From NCBI RefSeq assembly GCF_900220985.1, contig NZ_OCPC01000001.1:1493635-1557634 (forward strand): a DNA stretch of 64,000 nucleotides, given 5' to 3'. A program made the translations under genes and the position numbers. Position 1 is the stretch's first letter; every line of letters begins with the position of its first letter. Of the stretch, positions 1 through 7,907 are shown piece by piece. Source of the stretch: Parahoeflea halophila (GTDB lineage: Bacteria; Pseudomonadota; Alphaproteobacteria; Rhizobiales; Rhizobiaceae). Under the pieces are notes generated by a model, which did no database searches, was not told the DNA's origin, and was given only the letters and a program-made list of their open reading frames with translations.

Positions 1-391
1 AGGATCCCGGCAGGCGGCCGGATGGAACGAGCCGCCGATCCGCGACATGGAGCGGATGTGGAACATCGTCGATGTGCTTGTGGCTGTCGCCGAGGAACAC
101 AATGTGTCGGCGGCACAGATTGCGCTGGCCTGGCTTCTCGGGCGCCCGGCGATTTCATCGCTGGTAGTCGGCGGACGAAATGAAGAGCAGTTCCGGCAGA
201 ATTTCAAGGCAGTGGATATCGTGCTGACCGAGGACCAGCTGCAGCGGATCAATGATGTCAGCCGGCTGCCCCTGATCTACCCCTACTGGCACCAGCACAA
301 TTTCGCCCGCGACCGCTTCAGCGCCGCCGACCGGGCCTTGCACGACGATTACTCCGACCGGCATTACGGCGGCGACGATCCGCTGATCTAG
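1..391 (+). CDS. Aldo/keto reductase, C-terminal part (cut by window edge)
   Basis: The reading frame is open to the left edge of the window, so the true start lies outside; the visible part is about 129 residues. It carries the C-terminal third of an NAD(P)H-dependent aldo/keto reductase barrel: the segment reading AAQIALAWLLGRPAISSLVVGG, followed by NEEQFRQNF and LTEDQLQRINDVS, matches the last strand and helices that bind the cofactor's adenosine phosphate in the family. The tail is rich in Tyr, His and Asp. Substrate cannot be told from this end. It converges on the DhaL gene across a gap of about 100 bases that contains two hairpins. Confidence 0.85.
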   Translation, partial: GSRQAAGWNEPPIRDMERMWNIVDVLVAVAEEHNVSAAQIALAWLLGRPAISSLVVGGRNEEQFRQNFKAVDIVLTEDQLQRINDVSRLPLIYPYWHQHNFARDRFSAADRALHDDYSDRHYGGDDPLI

Positions 392-397
392 TAAATA

Positions 398-427
398 TCG
401 CGTTCAAACGGGTTTACTTGAACGCGA
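398..427. terminator. Perfect 10-bp inverted repeat after the aldo/keto reductase
   Basis: TCGCGTTCAA (398-407) and TTGAACGCGA (418-427) are perfect complements around a 10-base loop, starting 7 bases after the reductase stop codon. There is no T-run, so it is at best a non-canonical bidirectional terminator or a 3'-end stabiliser between two convergent genes. Confidence 0.45.
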
Positions 428-466
428 GAAGCCAAAACACTTTGAAATGATGCGTGTGTGTTACCA

Positions 467-486
467 TTCAAATGAACCCATTTGAA
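467..486. terminator. Second hairpin in the convergent gap
   Basis: TTCAAATG (467-474) and CATTTGAA (479-486) form a perfect 8-bp stem with a 4-base loop, 11 bases downstream of the leftward DhaL stop codon. It lacks a T-run. It shares the TTGAA/TTCAA core with the hairpin at 398-427. Confidence 0.4.
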
Positions 487-497
487 CGTGACGTGCA

Positions 498-1106
498 TCA
501 GCGCCCGGCGGCGGCCTTGACGATGCGCTGCATGGCCAGCATGCCCGGGTCATCGAGGCCGATGCTCTTTTCGGCGAAGATACGGGCGCGGCCGATGGTT
601 GCGGGTTTCTGGCGGAACTCTTCAAGCGCCTGATCGACGGCGTCCGCGGCGGCGGAGGCAACGGCTTCCTTGTCGTCCAGTCCGCTGGTGGCCCGGGCAA
701 CCGCATCGAGGCTGTCGAGAACGGTCTTGCCGCCGATTTCGGCCTTGCCGCGCTCCTGCATCTTGTCGCGGGCACCCGCTACAAGATCCGATACCTGGGC
801 AACCTCGAACTCTGTCTGGCCCTTGAGCGCCTTGGCAGCCGACATCAAACCCGTCGCCATCAGCGTGCCGTAGGACGAGCCCGAGGATTTGGTAAAGGCT
901 TGGGCGCATTGCATCAGCGCCATGCCCAGATCGTCCGGCAGGTCATCCTTCAACTGCGTGATGGCGCGCATGCCGCGGGTCAGAGTGACGCCGAGGTCGC
1001 CGTCACCCAGGGTTCCATCCGCGGCATTGAGTTCATCAAAATCACGCTCCATGGCAAGTGTCACGCGGTCTATCGCCTGCACAAGCGCCGCCTTGGAAAG
1101 GGTCAT
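498..1106 (-). CDS. dhaL: Dihydroxyacetone kinase-type L subunit (nucleotide-binding)
   Basis: This 202-residue protein has the normal length of DhaL, the ADP/ATP-binding subunit that works with DhaK to phosphorylate dihydroxyacetone or related short ketoses. Seen in the sequence: the acidic Mg-nucleotide loop LGDGDLG (residues 33-39), the glycine loop SSGSSYGTLM (about 74-83) and GGKTVLD (125-131), all in family order. It overlaps dhaK by ATGA (1103-1106), so the two are translationally coupled and last in a leftward operon that begins with the sugar transporter. In PTS-type systems DhaL is rephosphorylated by DhaM; no DhaM is present here, so either it exchanges ATP directly or DhaM is elsewhere. 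Erythrulose kinases belong to the same family, so substrate is open. Confidence 0.9.
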   Translation of the reverse strand: MTLSKAALVQAIDRVTLAMERDFDELNAADGTLGDGDLGVTLTRGMRAITQLKDDLPDDLGMALMQCAQAFTKSSGSSYGTLMATGLMSAAKALKGQTEFEVAQVSDLVAGARDKMQERGKAEIGGKTVLDSLDAVARATSGLDDKEAVASAAADAVDQALEEFRQKPATIGRARIFAEKSIGLDDPGMLAMQRIVKAAAGR

Positions 1107-2104
1107 CCAACCCTCCAGAAAGCGCAGTTGCAGGGAGCCTTCAGCAGGGCTTCAAGCTCATCGTCGAGCTTGCACAGCGTGAACGACACGCCCGACATTT
1201 CCATCGAGGTTGCATAGCGTCCGACAAGCGGCATGACGATGGTCGCGCCCGCAGCTTCAAGCCGCTGCTTCACCGTGCGGTAGAGAATGTAAAGCTCTTC
1301 GGGAGGCGTTGCGCCAAGGCTGTTGACCAGCACCGAAACCCGGTCGCCCGACGACAGCGGCGTCTCGGCGAGCAACCTGTCCATCATCTCCCCGGCGATT
1401 TCGTCGGCGGTACGCAGCTTGCCGCGCCACACCCCCGGTTCGCCGTGGATGCCCATGCCCATTTCCATCTCGTCATCGGCAATGTCGAAGGTCGGCTTGC
1501 CCGCCTGCGGCACCGTGCAGGACGACAGCGCCGCACCGATCGAGCGGCAGGCATCGGCAGCCTTTTGCGCCACCGCGGTCACGCCCTCAAGGTCGCGGCC
1601 TTCTTCCGCTGCGGCCCCGGCCAGCTTGAAGGCGTAGACCATACCGGCGACGCCACGGCGTTTTGCATGGTCTTCGGGCGGGGCGGATGCCACATCGTCG
1701 GTCAGAAGCACTGTCGTGCACTCGATATCGTCAAACTCGACAAGTTCGCCGGCCATGTCGAAATTCATGATGTCGCCGCCGTAATTTCCGTAAAGCCGCA
1801 GCACGCCCGCACCCTGATCGGCCGCGCGGATGGCGTCGGCCATCTGATCGGCGGAGGGAGAGGCAAACACATCGCCAATCGCGCAGGCGTCGAGCAGGCC
1901 TTCGCCGACATAACCGGTGAAGACGGGCAAGTGGCCCGACCCGCCGCCGGTGACAATGCCGACCTTGCCCGCCTTGGCCTTTTCGGCGCGCGCGACGACC
2001 TTGCCGCTGTCGCCGTGCATCCGGTAGAATTCCGGATGCGCCGCAACGAAGCCTTCCAGCATCTCGTCGACGTATTTTTCCGGATCGTTGAGTATCTTTT
2101 TCAT
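1103..2104 (-). CDS. dhaK: Dihydroxyacetone/erythrulose kinase-type K subunit (substrate-binding)
   Basis: A 333-residue DhaK protein. The start at 2104 is chosen because it begins MKKILNDP and has GGGAGG-type spacing (GGGAGGATGCC before ATG); longer in-frame extensions overlap the permease gene. Family landmarks: GGGSGH (53-58), YGNYGGD (105-111) and the GIHGEPG loop, whose His220 is the residue that binds the ketose carbonyl covalently as a hemiaminal in DhaK. The loop after GGGSGH reads LPVFTGYVG where E. coli-type DhaK has EPAHxGYVG, a change in the substrate pocket that suggests a ketose other than plain dihydroxyacetone. It lies 14 bases after a sugar permease gene and is coupled to dhaL. 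Confidence 0.9.
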   Translation of the reverse strand: MKKILNDPEKYVDEMLEGFVAAHPEFYRMHGDSGKVVARAEKAKAGKVGIVTGGGSGHLPVFTGYVGEGLLDACAIGDVFASPSADQMADAIRAADQGAGVLRLYGNYGGDIMNFDMAGELVEFDDIECTTVLLTDDVASAPPEDHAKRRGVAGMVYAFKLAGAAAEEGRDLEGVTAVAQKAADACRSIGAALSSCTVPQAGKPTFDIADDEMEMGMGIHGEPGVWRGKLRTADEIAGEMMDRLLAETPLSSGDRVSVLVNSLGATPPEELYILYRTVKQRLEAAGATIVMPLVGRYATSMEMSGVSFTLCKLDDELEALLKAPCNCAFWRVG

Positions 2105-2118
2105 GGCATCCTCCCGCT

Positions 2119-3138
2119 TCAGCTGGATTTCGTCGGTTTGGCCCGGGCGAAGAAACCGCGGCCGATTGCATTGCTGTTGATCACCATGACGAAGATCAGC
2201 AGCACGCCCCAAATAAGTTCACGGGCGAAATTGGAGACCTGCAGCATGTTCAGGCCGCTCGACAGGAACTGCATCGAAAGCACGGCAAGCACCACGCCAA
2301 TCACCCGGCCATAGCCGCCATAGGGATTGACGCCGCCAAGCACGGCGATGAGAACGGCAAGCAGAAGATAGCTCGAGCCATAATCCGCCTTTGCCGAGTT
2401 GGCGCGGCTCATGATAACAAGCCCTGCAGACGAGGCCAGCATGCCGGCGATCACGTAGACTTTCAGCAGCACCCGGTTGATGTTGACGGCTGCGTAGAGC
2501 GCTGCCAGGGGGTTCGCACCATACATGGTCACCCTGAGGCCGAAAGCCGTCTTGGTCAGCAGCAGATGCAGCCCGAGCGCCAGCAGTCCGAACAGGATCA
2601 GCGGAACCGGCACGCCCAGCAGGCTTTCATTGCCGATCCAGGCGACCGTCGCCGGGAACCCCATCACCGCACTGCCGCCGGTCATGGCAATGGCCAGGCC
2701 GGTGAAGACGAGGCCGGAGCCGAGCGTGGCCAGAATCGGCGGCAACCCGAAGAAGGCAACCAGCGAGCCGTTTACCAGACCCGCCGCGGCGCCAATGCAC
2801 AGGGCCGCCGCCACTGCAAAACCGAGCCAGATCAGCGACGGGCCGGTAGCCATTTCCGGACCCGCGAGCTGTGTGAGGATCAGGGCCGCGACAACCGCGG
2901 AAAGGTTTGCGACGCCCACCACGGACAGGTCGATGCCGCCGGTCATCATCGTGATCGTCATCGCCAGGGCCAGAATTGCAAATTCCGGGAACTGGAATGC
3001 CATCGACGTGAGGTTCTGCCCCGACAGGAACCGGTCCGGCGACAGCAGCGACATGAACACAAATACCGCGCAGGCGATGATCAGCAAGCGAAACTCGGGC
3101 GACCGTGTAAAACTCATTTTCTGGCCTTGTACTGTCAT
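2119..3138 (-). CDS. Sugar ABC transporter permease (RbsC/LsrD type)
   Basis: About 340 residues with roughly nine or ten hydrophobic segments and the CUT2 permease signatures GGIDLSVVG (near residue 72) and VLIAVLGGVNPYGGYGRVIG near the C terminus. It forms half of the membrane channel of the sugar importer. Start 3138 (ATG, MTVQGQK) is preferred because GAGGATGTG precedes it and it sits 7 bases after the upstream stop; the longer in-frame start would lie inside the other permease. Two different permeases in one operon is the arrangement of lsrC/lsrD and of rhaP/rhaQ. Confidence 0.88.
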   Translation of the reverse strand: MTVQGQKMSFTRSPEFRLLIIACAVFVFMSLLSPDRFLSGQNLTSMAFQFPEFAILALAMTITMMTGGIDLSVVGVANLSAVVAALILTQLAGPEMATGPSLIWLGFAVAAALCIGAAAGLVNGSLVAFFGLPPILATLGSGLVFTGLAIAMTGGSAVMGFPATVAWIGNESLLGVPVPLILFGLLALGLHLLLTKTAFGLRVTMYGANPLAALYAAVNINRVLLKVYVIAGMLASSAGLVIMSRANSAKADYGSSYLLLAVLIAVLGGVNPYGGYGRVIGVVLAVLSMQFLSSGLNMLQVSNFARELIWGVLLIFVMVINSNAIGRGFFARAKPTKSS

Positions 3139-3145
3139 CACATCC

Positions 3146-4147
3146 TCATCCGGCTCGCGTAGCCGCGCGCTTGGCACGATAGGCCGGAACACCCGTTCCA
3201 ATCAGGATCAGGAGACCAATGGCGACCGACTGCCAGGTTGTGGGAATCCCGACCACGATCAGGCTGTTCTGCACGATCACGATCAGCGCAACGCCTAGCA
3301 GGGTGCCTGTCAAAGTACCGTAGCCGCCGATCAGCCGGGCCCCGCCCAACACCACCGCCGCAATCACCGACAGTTCAAGCCCCACCAGCGAGAACGGATC
3401 GGCCATGCGGCCCATGGAACCATGGATGATACCGGCAAGACCTGCGAGGGCACCAACATAGACATAGACAAAGAACTGCGTTGCCTTGACATTGATGCCG
3501 AGCCGCCGCGCACTCTCGGTCGATCCGCCGATCGCATAGATCGAACGCCCCAGCATCGTCTTGTGCAGGATGAACCAGGTCAGCACGATCACCGCAACAA
3601 GTGCCGCAAGCGCCCAGGGGAACGAATAGAAACTGCCAGCTTCTGTGGTGCCGCGCGCGATCACCCCGCGGGAAAAATCCCGCATTTCCGGCGGCAGGGC
3701 GGAAATCCGCTGGGAACCGATGAAGGTGAGCAGAAACCCGCGAAACACCGACAATGTGCCCAGGGTCACGATCAGTGTGGGCAGGCCAAAAAAGGCGATA
3801 AACACACCGTTGATTGCGCCAAGCAGCGCGCCGATCGCCGTCGATATCAGGAAGATCACCGGCCACGGCATGTCAGGCCACACCGCCAGCGAGAAGACCG
3901 TCGCCGAATACATGGCAAACACGGCAATGGCGGTAAAACTTACATCAATACCGCCCGACACCAGAACAAGCATGGCGCCAATCGCCAGAATGCCGATGAC
4001 GATCGATGCCCGCAACAGATCCGACAGGGTGGTGACGGATAAGAACAGCGGATCAGACAGCGTTGCAGCAACGCAAAACAGCACGATAACGCCGGAAACG
4101 AGCGTTTCATTGCGCGTCCAGAAATCCTGCGGCACCCACTTGTTCAT
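3146..4147 (-). CDS. Sugar ABC transporter permease (RbsC/LsrC type)
   Basis: A 333-residue CUT2 permease with strongly hydrophobic helices, the GGIDVSFTAIAVF motif near residue 66 and VLGGARLIGGYGTLTG near residue 268, which is the cytoplasmic loop that contacts the ATPase. It is distinct from the next permease in the operon, so the channel is a heterodimer. Its start overlaps the ATPase stop (ATGA, 4144-4147), which is typical for fixed-stoichiometry subunits. Confidence 0.9.
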   Translation of the reverse strand: MNKWVPQDFWTRNETLVSGVIVLFCVAATLSDPLFLSVTTLSDLLRASIVIGILAIGAMLVLVSGGIDVSFTAIAVFAMYSATVFSLAVWPDMPWPVIFLISTAIGALLGAINGVFIAFFGLPTLIVTLGTLSVFRGFLLTFIGSQRISALPPEMRDFSRGVIARGTTEAGSFYSFPWALAALVAVIVLTWFILHKTMLGRSIYAIGGSTESARRLGINVKATQFFVYVYVGALAGLAGIIHGSMGRMADPFSLVGLELSVIAAVVLGGARLIGGYGTLTGTLLGVALIVIVQNSLIVVGIPTTWQSVAIGLLILIGTGVPAYRAKRAATRAG

Positions 4148-5643
4148 GACGCCAACCTATGCGCGAGTTCTTCTTCCGTCACCGAGTTTCCTGCAACCTC
4201 GTCGGTGACCCTGCCATCGCGCATCACCAGAATGCGGTGAGAGGTTGCGAGCAATTCCGGCAGGTCATCGGAAATCACGATGACGCCAATGCCTTCCGCC
4301 GACAGATCGCGGATGATGCTGTGAATGTCCGCCTTTGACCCGACATCCACCCCGACGCTCGGGCCATTGAGAATGAGCACCCGTGGTGCCCGCGACAGCC
4401 AGCGTGCAAGCACGACGCGCTGCTGGTTTCCGCCCGACAGGGATTGCACCGGCGCGTCGATGTCCGGGGCCTTGACCTTCAACCGCTTAAGCCAGCCGGC
4501 CGCCTCTTCGATCATCGCGGAAGCTTTCAGAAATCCGCCACTTCCCGAGTGCTTGTCGAGACGGCCTATCGCAACGTTGCGGACAATCGACTGGCTGAGG
4601 AACAGCCCTTCGGTCAGGCGGTCTTCGGGGACATAGCCGATGCCGGCATAACAGGCTGCAATCGGGTCGCCGGTTGCCACGTCGCGGCCATCGACCTGGA
4701 TCGAGCCGCGATCGGGGGCGACCAGACCGAACAGCGCCTTGGCCAGCGACGTGCGCCCACTGCCCAGGAGTCCGGTGATCCCCAGGACTTCGCCCGCATT
4801 GAGCTCGAAATTTATGTCCGCGAAAGAGCCTTGCTTGGCCAGGTTGTCGACGCGCATCAGCGTCTTGGCGCCGGCTGGAACCGCGCTCGGCGGCGTCTCC
4901 GGCATCTCGCGGCCGGTCATGTGATAGGCGAGCGACTGGGTGTCGAATTCGGACGCCGGACCTTCCGCCACCTTCTTGCCGTTGCGCAGCACGACAACCT
5001 TCTCCGAGACTTCCAGCACTTCGGCGAGTTTGTGGCTAACGAAGATCACCGCGACTCCGTCTTCCTTCAGGCGTCGAATGATGCCGAGAAGCCGACGCAC
5101 TTCCTTTTCGGTAAGCGCGGTCGTCGGCTCGTCCATGATGATCAGCTTGGCCTGGGAGGCGAGCGCCCGGCAAATGGCAACCAGCTGCTTGTGGGCAACC
5201 GGCAGACTTTCGACCCGCACATCGAGGTCTATCTTCACGCCGATGCGGTCGAGCGCCTCGCGGGCGATCTCGCGCGCCTTGTCGCGCTCGTACAGGCGCC
5301 TGTGCGCAGACAATTGCGTCGCAAAGGCAATGTTTTCGTAAACGCTGAGGTTCGGAAACAGCGAAAAATCCTGAAAGATGACCATGACGCCGGCCGCTGC
5401 CGAGATCCGCGGATTGAGCACCGGGCGGTCCTTGCCGCCGATCCGGATCCGGCCCTCGGTCAGTTTCTCGACGCCGGAAATGATCTTGATAAGGGTAGAC
5501 TTGCCCGACCCGTTCTCACCGGCGAGACACACGGCCTCACCCGGCTGAACCGTGAAATCCACACCGTCCAGCGCGGTAACCCCCGCATAGCGTTTGGTGA
5601 TTCCCGCAAGGTCGATGAATGCGTGTTCGCCCACGTCCGACAT
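4144..5643 (-). CDS. Sugar ABC transporter ATP-binding protein, duplicated NBD
   Basis: A 499-residue fused double nucleotide-binding protein of the RbsA/MglA/LsrA family. Half 1 has Walker A GENGSGKST (42-50), Q-loop Gln91, a degenerate signature (LPVAHKQ), Walker B with an intact DEPT (171-174) and H-loop SHKL. Half 2 has Walker A GLLGSGRTS (291-299) and a perfect LSGGNQQ signature (402-408), but Walker B reads LILNGPSVGVDVG (D/E replaced by N426 and G427) and the H-loop is SDD. So only one composite site looks hydrolysis-competent, a stronger asymmetry than usual. It follows the binding-protein gene after a hairpin at 5677-5702. Confidence 0.93.
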   Translation of the reverse strand: MSDVGEHAFIDLAGITKRYAGVTALDGVDFTVQPGEAVCLAGENGSGKSTLIKIISGVEKLTEGRIRIGGKDRPVLNPRISAAAGVMVIFQDFSLFPNLSVYENIAFATQLSAHRRLYERDKAREIAREALDRIGVKIDLDVRVESLPVAHKQLVAICRALASQAKLIIMDEPTTALTEKEVRRLLGIIRRLKEDGVAVIFVSHKLAEVLEVSEKVVVLRNGKKVAEGPASEFDTQSLAYHMTGREMPETPPSAVPAGAKTLMRVDNLAKQGSFADINFELNAGEVLGITGLLGSGRTSLAKALFGLVAPDRGSIQVDGRDVATGDPIAACYAGIGYVPEDRLTEGLFLSQSIVRNVAIGRLDKHSGSGGFLKASAMIEEAAGWLKRLKVKAPDIDAPVQSLSGGNQQRVVLARWLSRAPRVLILNGPSVGVDVGSKADIHSIIRDLSAEGIGVIVISDDLPELLATSHRILVMRDGRVTDEVAGNSVTEEELAHRLAS

Positions 5644-5676
5644 GCCGACTCGTTACTTTTATGAGACTAGACAATT

Positions 5677-5702
5677 GGAGGGCGGCCTGGCAGCCGCCCT
5701 CC
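5677..5702 (-). terminator. Intercistronic hairpin after the sugar-binding protein gene
   Basis: GGAGGGCGGC (5677-5686) pairs perfectly with GCCGCCCTCC (5693-5702) around a 6-base loop. No T-run follows on the leftward transcript, so it is more likely a 3'-end stabiliser that keeps binding-protein mRNA in excess over the membrane subunits than a full terminator. Confidence 0.6.
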
Positions 5703-5718
5703 CGTGACAGCTACATGA

Positions 5719-6705
5719 TCAGAACGGATAGTCCGCCATGTTGTCCTTGTTCACGTTGACCCATGCCTGGCCGTAGATGACCTTGCCGTCGAGAGTGACC
5801 TTCTCGTAGCCGGGCAATCCCAGATCCATGCCATCGGCGACAGTCTCGCCTTCCATGACCATGACCGCGAGCTTGTTCATGGCTTCGCCGGCAACCGCCG
5901 GATCCCAAAACCCGATGCCATCGACAGCGCCGGTTTCCAGATACTGCCCAGCAATGGACGGCAGCGAGGTGCCGAAGACGCAGATGTCGTCTTCCATGCC
6001 GCGCTCTTCGACAGCACGGCCGATACCGGCCACATCGGTGGAGGCGGAACCTTGCATGCCCTTGATATTGGGGTATGCACGCAGAACTTCCTGCGCCTTG
6101 GTGTAGGCCTTCTCGGCATCGTCGAAGGTTTCGTTCTTGTCGCCGACCAGCACCATGTCGGGATAGTTGGCCTTCTGGTATGCGATGCCGCCGTCAACCC
6201 ACTGGTTGTGGGTCTGCGAGGTCAGCGAACCGACATAAACGGCATATTCACCCTTGCCGCCCATGCACTGCGCGAGCTGCTCCATGAGGTTGGCGCCGAA
6301 GTCTTCGTTGACGAAGGCTTCAAGATCGTAATTCGTATTCTCCTGCGCTGCAGCCTCATGCGTGATCACGGTGATGCCCGAGTCCATTGCGCGCTTGAGC
6401 ACCGGTTCGAGAGCTTCCGGCGACATCGGCACGACTGCAAGCGCATCGACGCCTTGCGCGATCATGTCTTCGATCAGCGCTGCCTGCTGCTGCGGATCTG
6501 CCTGCGCGGGCCCGACCTGGTAAGCATTGTTGCCGGATTCTTCGGCGAACTTCTTCACGCCCTCTTCCATCCGGTTGAACCACTGAATTCCAGCGATTTT
6601 CACCACCGTGGCAATCTGCTTGCTGCCGCCGTGGCTCGCAGCGAAGGCTGAAAGAGCCGTCCCGGCCACGAGTGCGCCTGCGAGGAGTATCGTATGTTTT
6701 TTCAT
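5719..6705 (-). CDS. Periplasmic sugar-binding protein (LsrB/RhaS-like)
   Basis: A 328-residue type I periplasmic binding protein. An N-terminal signal peptide ([19 protein letters not shown]) exports it. The body follows the LsrB/RhaS pattern: [27 protein letters not shown], then [11 protein letters not shown] at the C terminus, close to the LsrB ending NKDNIDKYDF. By manual alignment the first autoinducer-2 ligand, Lys35 of LsrB, is kept (Lys36), but the others are not: Asp116 falls at His/Glu116-117, Asp166-Gln167 at Thr165-His166, and Pro220 at Gly219. It is therefore unlikely to bind autoinducer-2 itself; a related ketose or deoxy-sugar is the better guess. It is the first gene of a leftward transporter-dhaKL operon, divergent from the SorC regulator. 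Confidence 0.88.
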   Translation of the reverse strand: MKKHTILLAGALVAGTALSAFAASHGGSKQIATVVKIAGIQWFNRMEEGVKKFAEESGNNAYQVGPAQADPQQQAALIEDMIAQGVDALAVVPMSPEALEPVLKRAMDSGITVITHEAAAQENTNYDLEAFVNEDFGANLMEQLAQCMGGKGEYAVYVGSLTSQTHNQWVDGGIAYQKANYPDMVLVGDKNETFDDAEKAYTKAQEVLRAYPNIKGMQGSASTDVAGIGRAVEERGMEDDICVFGTSLPSIAGQYLETGAVDGIGFWDPAVAGEAMNKLAVMVMEGETVADGMDLGLPGYEKVTLDGKVIYGQAWVNVNKDNMADYPF

Positions 6706-6806
6706 GGTCTGTTCCTACCTTGATCCGCTGCTGCGGATACCTCCCTGAGGCCCGAAACAACGGGCCGTGCCTCCATAGGTTTCGGTGCTGCACACCTGAC
6801 CCGACG

Positions 6807-6874
6807 GCGATATGGACCGTCGTATCGCGATATGCAACAGTTGTGCATTGACTGCACGTATGTGACTATATATC
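6807..6874. promoter_or_regulatory. Divergent control region with putative SorC operator
   Basis: Between the binding-protein gene and the SorC gene lie two direct copies of GCGATATG (6807-6814 and 6827-6834), 20 bp or two helical turns apart, and a dyad with ATGCA/TGCAT arms (6832-6848) that overlaps TTGACT (6848-6853), a good -35 for the rightward operon. TATATA-like sequence follows at 6867-6872, but spacing to it is short (13 bp), so the exact -10 is uncertain. Position and symmetry suggest this is where the SorC protein acts. Confidence 0.4.
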
Positions 6875-6932
6875 GGTGAAAGTCGCGGTCAAGCCATTTA
6901 TGCCGACCAACAGTTGGAGGTGGGAAACAGCC

Positions 6933-7907
6933 ATGCATCCGGGTAAGCGTCAGGCAGACGATGACATCGTACAGGCGGCTTGGCTCTATTATGTGGGGAC
7001 CATGAGCCAGCAGGAAGTCAGTGAGCGCCTGGGCATTTCCCGCTTCAAGGTCCTGCGCATGCTGGCCGATGCGCGCGAGCAGGGCCTGGTCCGGATATCC
7101 GTCGAACACCGGACATCACGAACACTCGCGCTTGCCGACCGCCTGGCCGATGCCTTTGGTCTCAAGGAGGTGCAAGTCGCCCCCACGCCAAGCGACAGCC
7201 TGGACAGCGCCTATGGCCGCACTGCGGTGGGGATGCTGGGTGCGGCCTATCTCAAGCGCATTGCTGCATCCGAAACGCCGTTGACGATCGGAGTGGGCTG
7301 GGGGCGCACTCTTTCGGCAATGGCCGACCATGTGACAGCGGTCACCAATCCCAACCTGACCTTCGTGTCGCTCATGGGGTCTGTCACCCAGGCCACGCAC
7401 ACCGCACCCGGCGATGTCTGTGTACGCCTGGCTGCACAGACTGGCGGTCGTGCCTTGCTGCTGCCGGCTCCATTCGTCACAGACAGCGCCGAGGCCTGCG
7501 AAGTGGTCAAGTCACAGCGGCTGGTCAAGGCCGCGTTGACAGAGGCAGGCAAGGCAGATCACGCCTTGATGAGTGTCGGCGAATGCCGTGATGGCGCCAT
7601 CCTGTTCGAAAGCGATATTTTTAGCGAGGAACAGTTCCAGCAATTGCGGCAGGCCGATGTGGTCGGCGATTGCTGCGGCGTGTTTTTCAAGGCCGACGGC
7701 TCCATCGCCGACATCGAGTTGAACAGGAGTACACCGTGCGTCCAGCCGCGGGAATTTGCCGGCATGGATGCCGTTCTGCTCGCCAGCGGCCAGGGTAAAT
7801 GCACCGCTACACTGGCCGTGTTGCGCGCAGGCTTCGCCAAACGGCTGATGGTGGATGAAGCGCTTGGAACGCTCCTCCTGGAGCGCATTGACGAGGGAAA
7901 TGGCTGA
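6933..7907 (+). CDS. SorC-family sugar-responsive transcriptional regulator
   Basis: A 324-residue DNA-binding protein. Residues 24-46 (MSQQEVSERLGISRFKVLRMLAD) are the helix-turn-helix; the rest is the SorC/DeoR-type sugar-phosphate-sensing domain, with the family pattern IGVGWGRTL and ending in DEALGTLLLERI. Start 6933 is preferred over an upstream ATG at 6876 because GGAGGTGGG precedes it and homology begins there. LsrR, which responds to phospho-autoinducer-2, is in this family. It is the first gene of the rightward enzyme operon and divergent from the transporter, so it probably controls both and responds to a phosphorylated intermediate made by the FGGY kinase downstream. Confidence 0.92.
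   Translation: MHPGKRQADDDIVQAAWLYYVGTMSQQEVSERLGISRFKVLRMLADAREQGLVRISVEHRTSRTLALADRLADAFGLKEVQVAPTPSDSLDSAYGRTAVGMLGAAYLKRIAASETPLTIGVGWGRTLSAMADHVTAVTNPNLTFVSLMGSVTQATHTAPGDVCVRLAAQTGGRALLLPAPFVTDSAEACEVVKSQRLVKAALTEAGKADHALMSVGECRDGAILFESDIFSEEQFQQLRQADVVGDCCGVFFKADGSIADIELNRSTPCVQPREFAGMDAVLLASGQGKCTATLAVLRAGFAKRLMVDEALGTLLLERIDEGNG

Noticed and set aside
1058..2314. A 418-codon rightward frame opposite dhaK and dhaL.
   Set aside because: Antisense shadow; no recognisable domain and high His/Arg content typical of shadows in GC-rich DNA.
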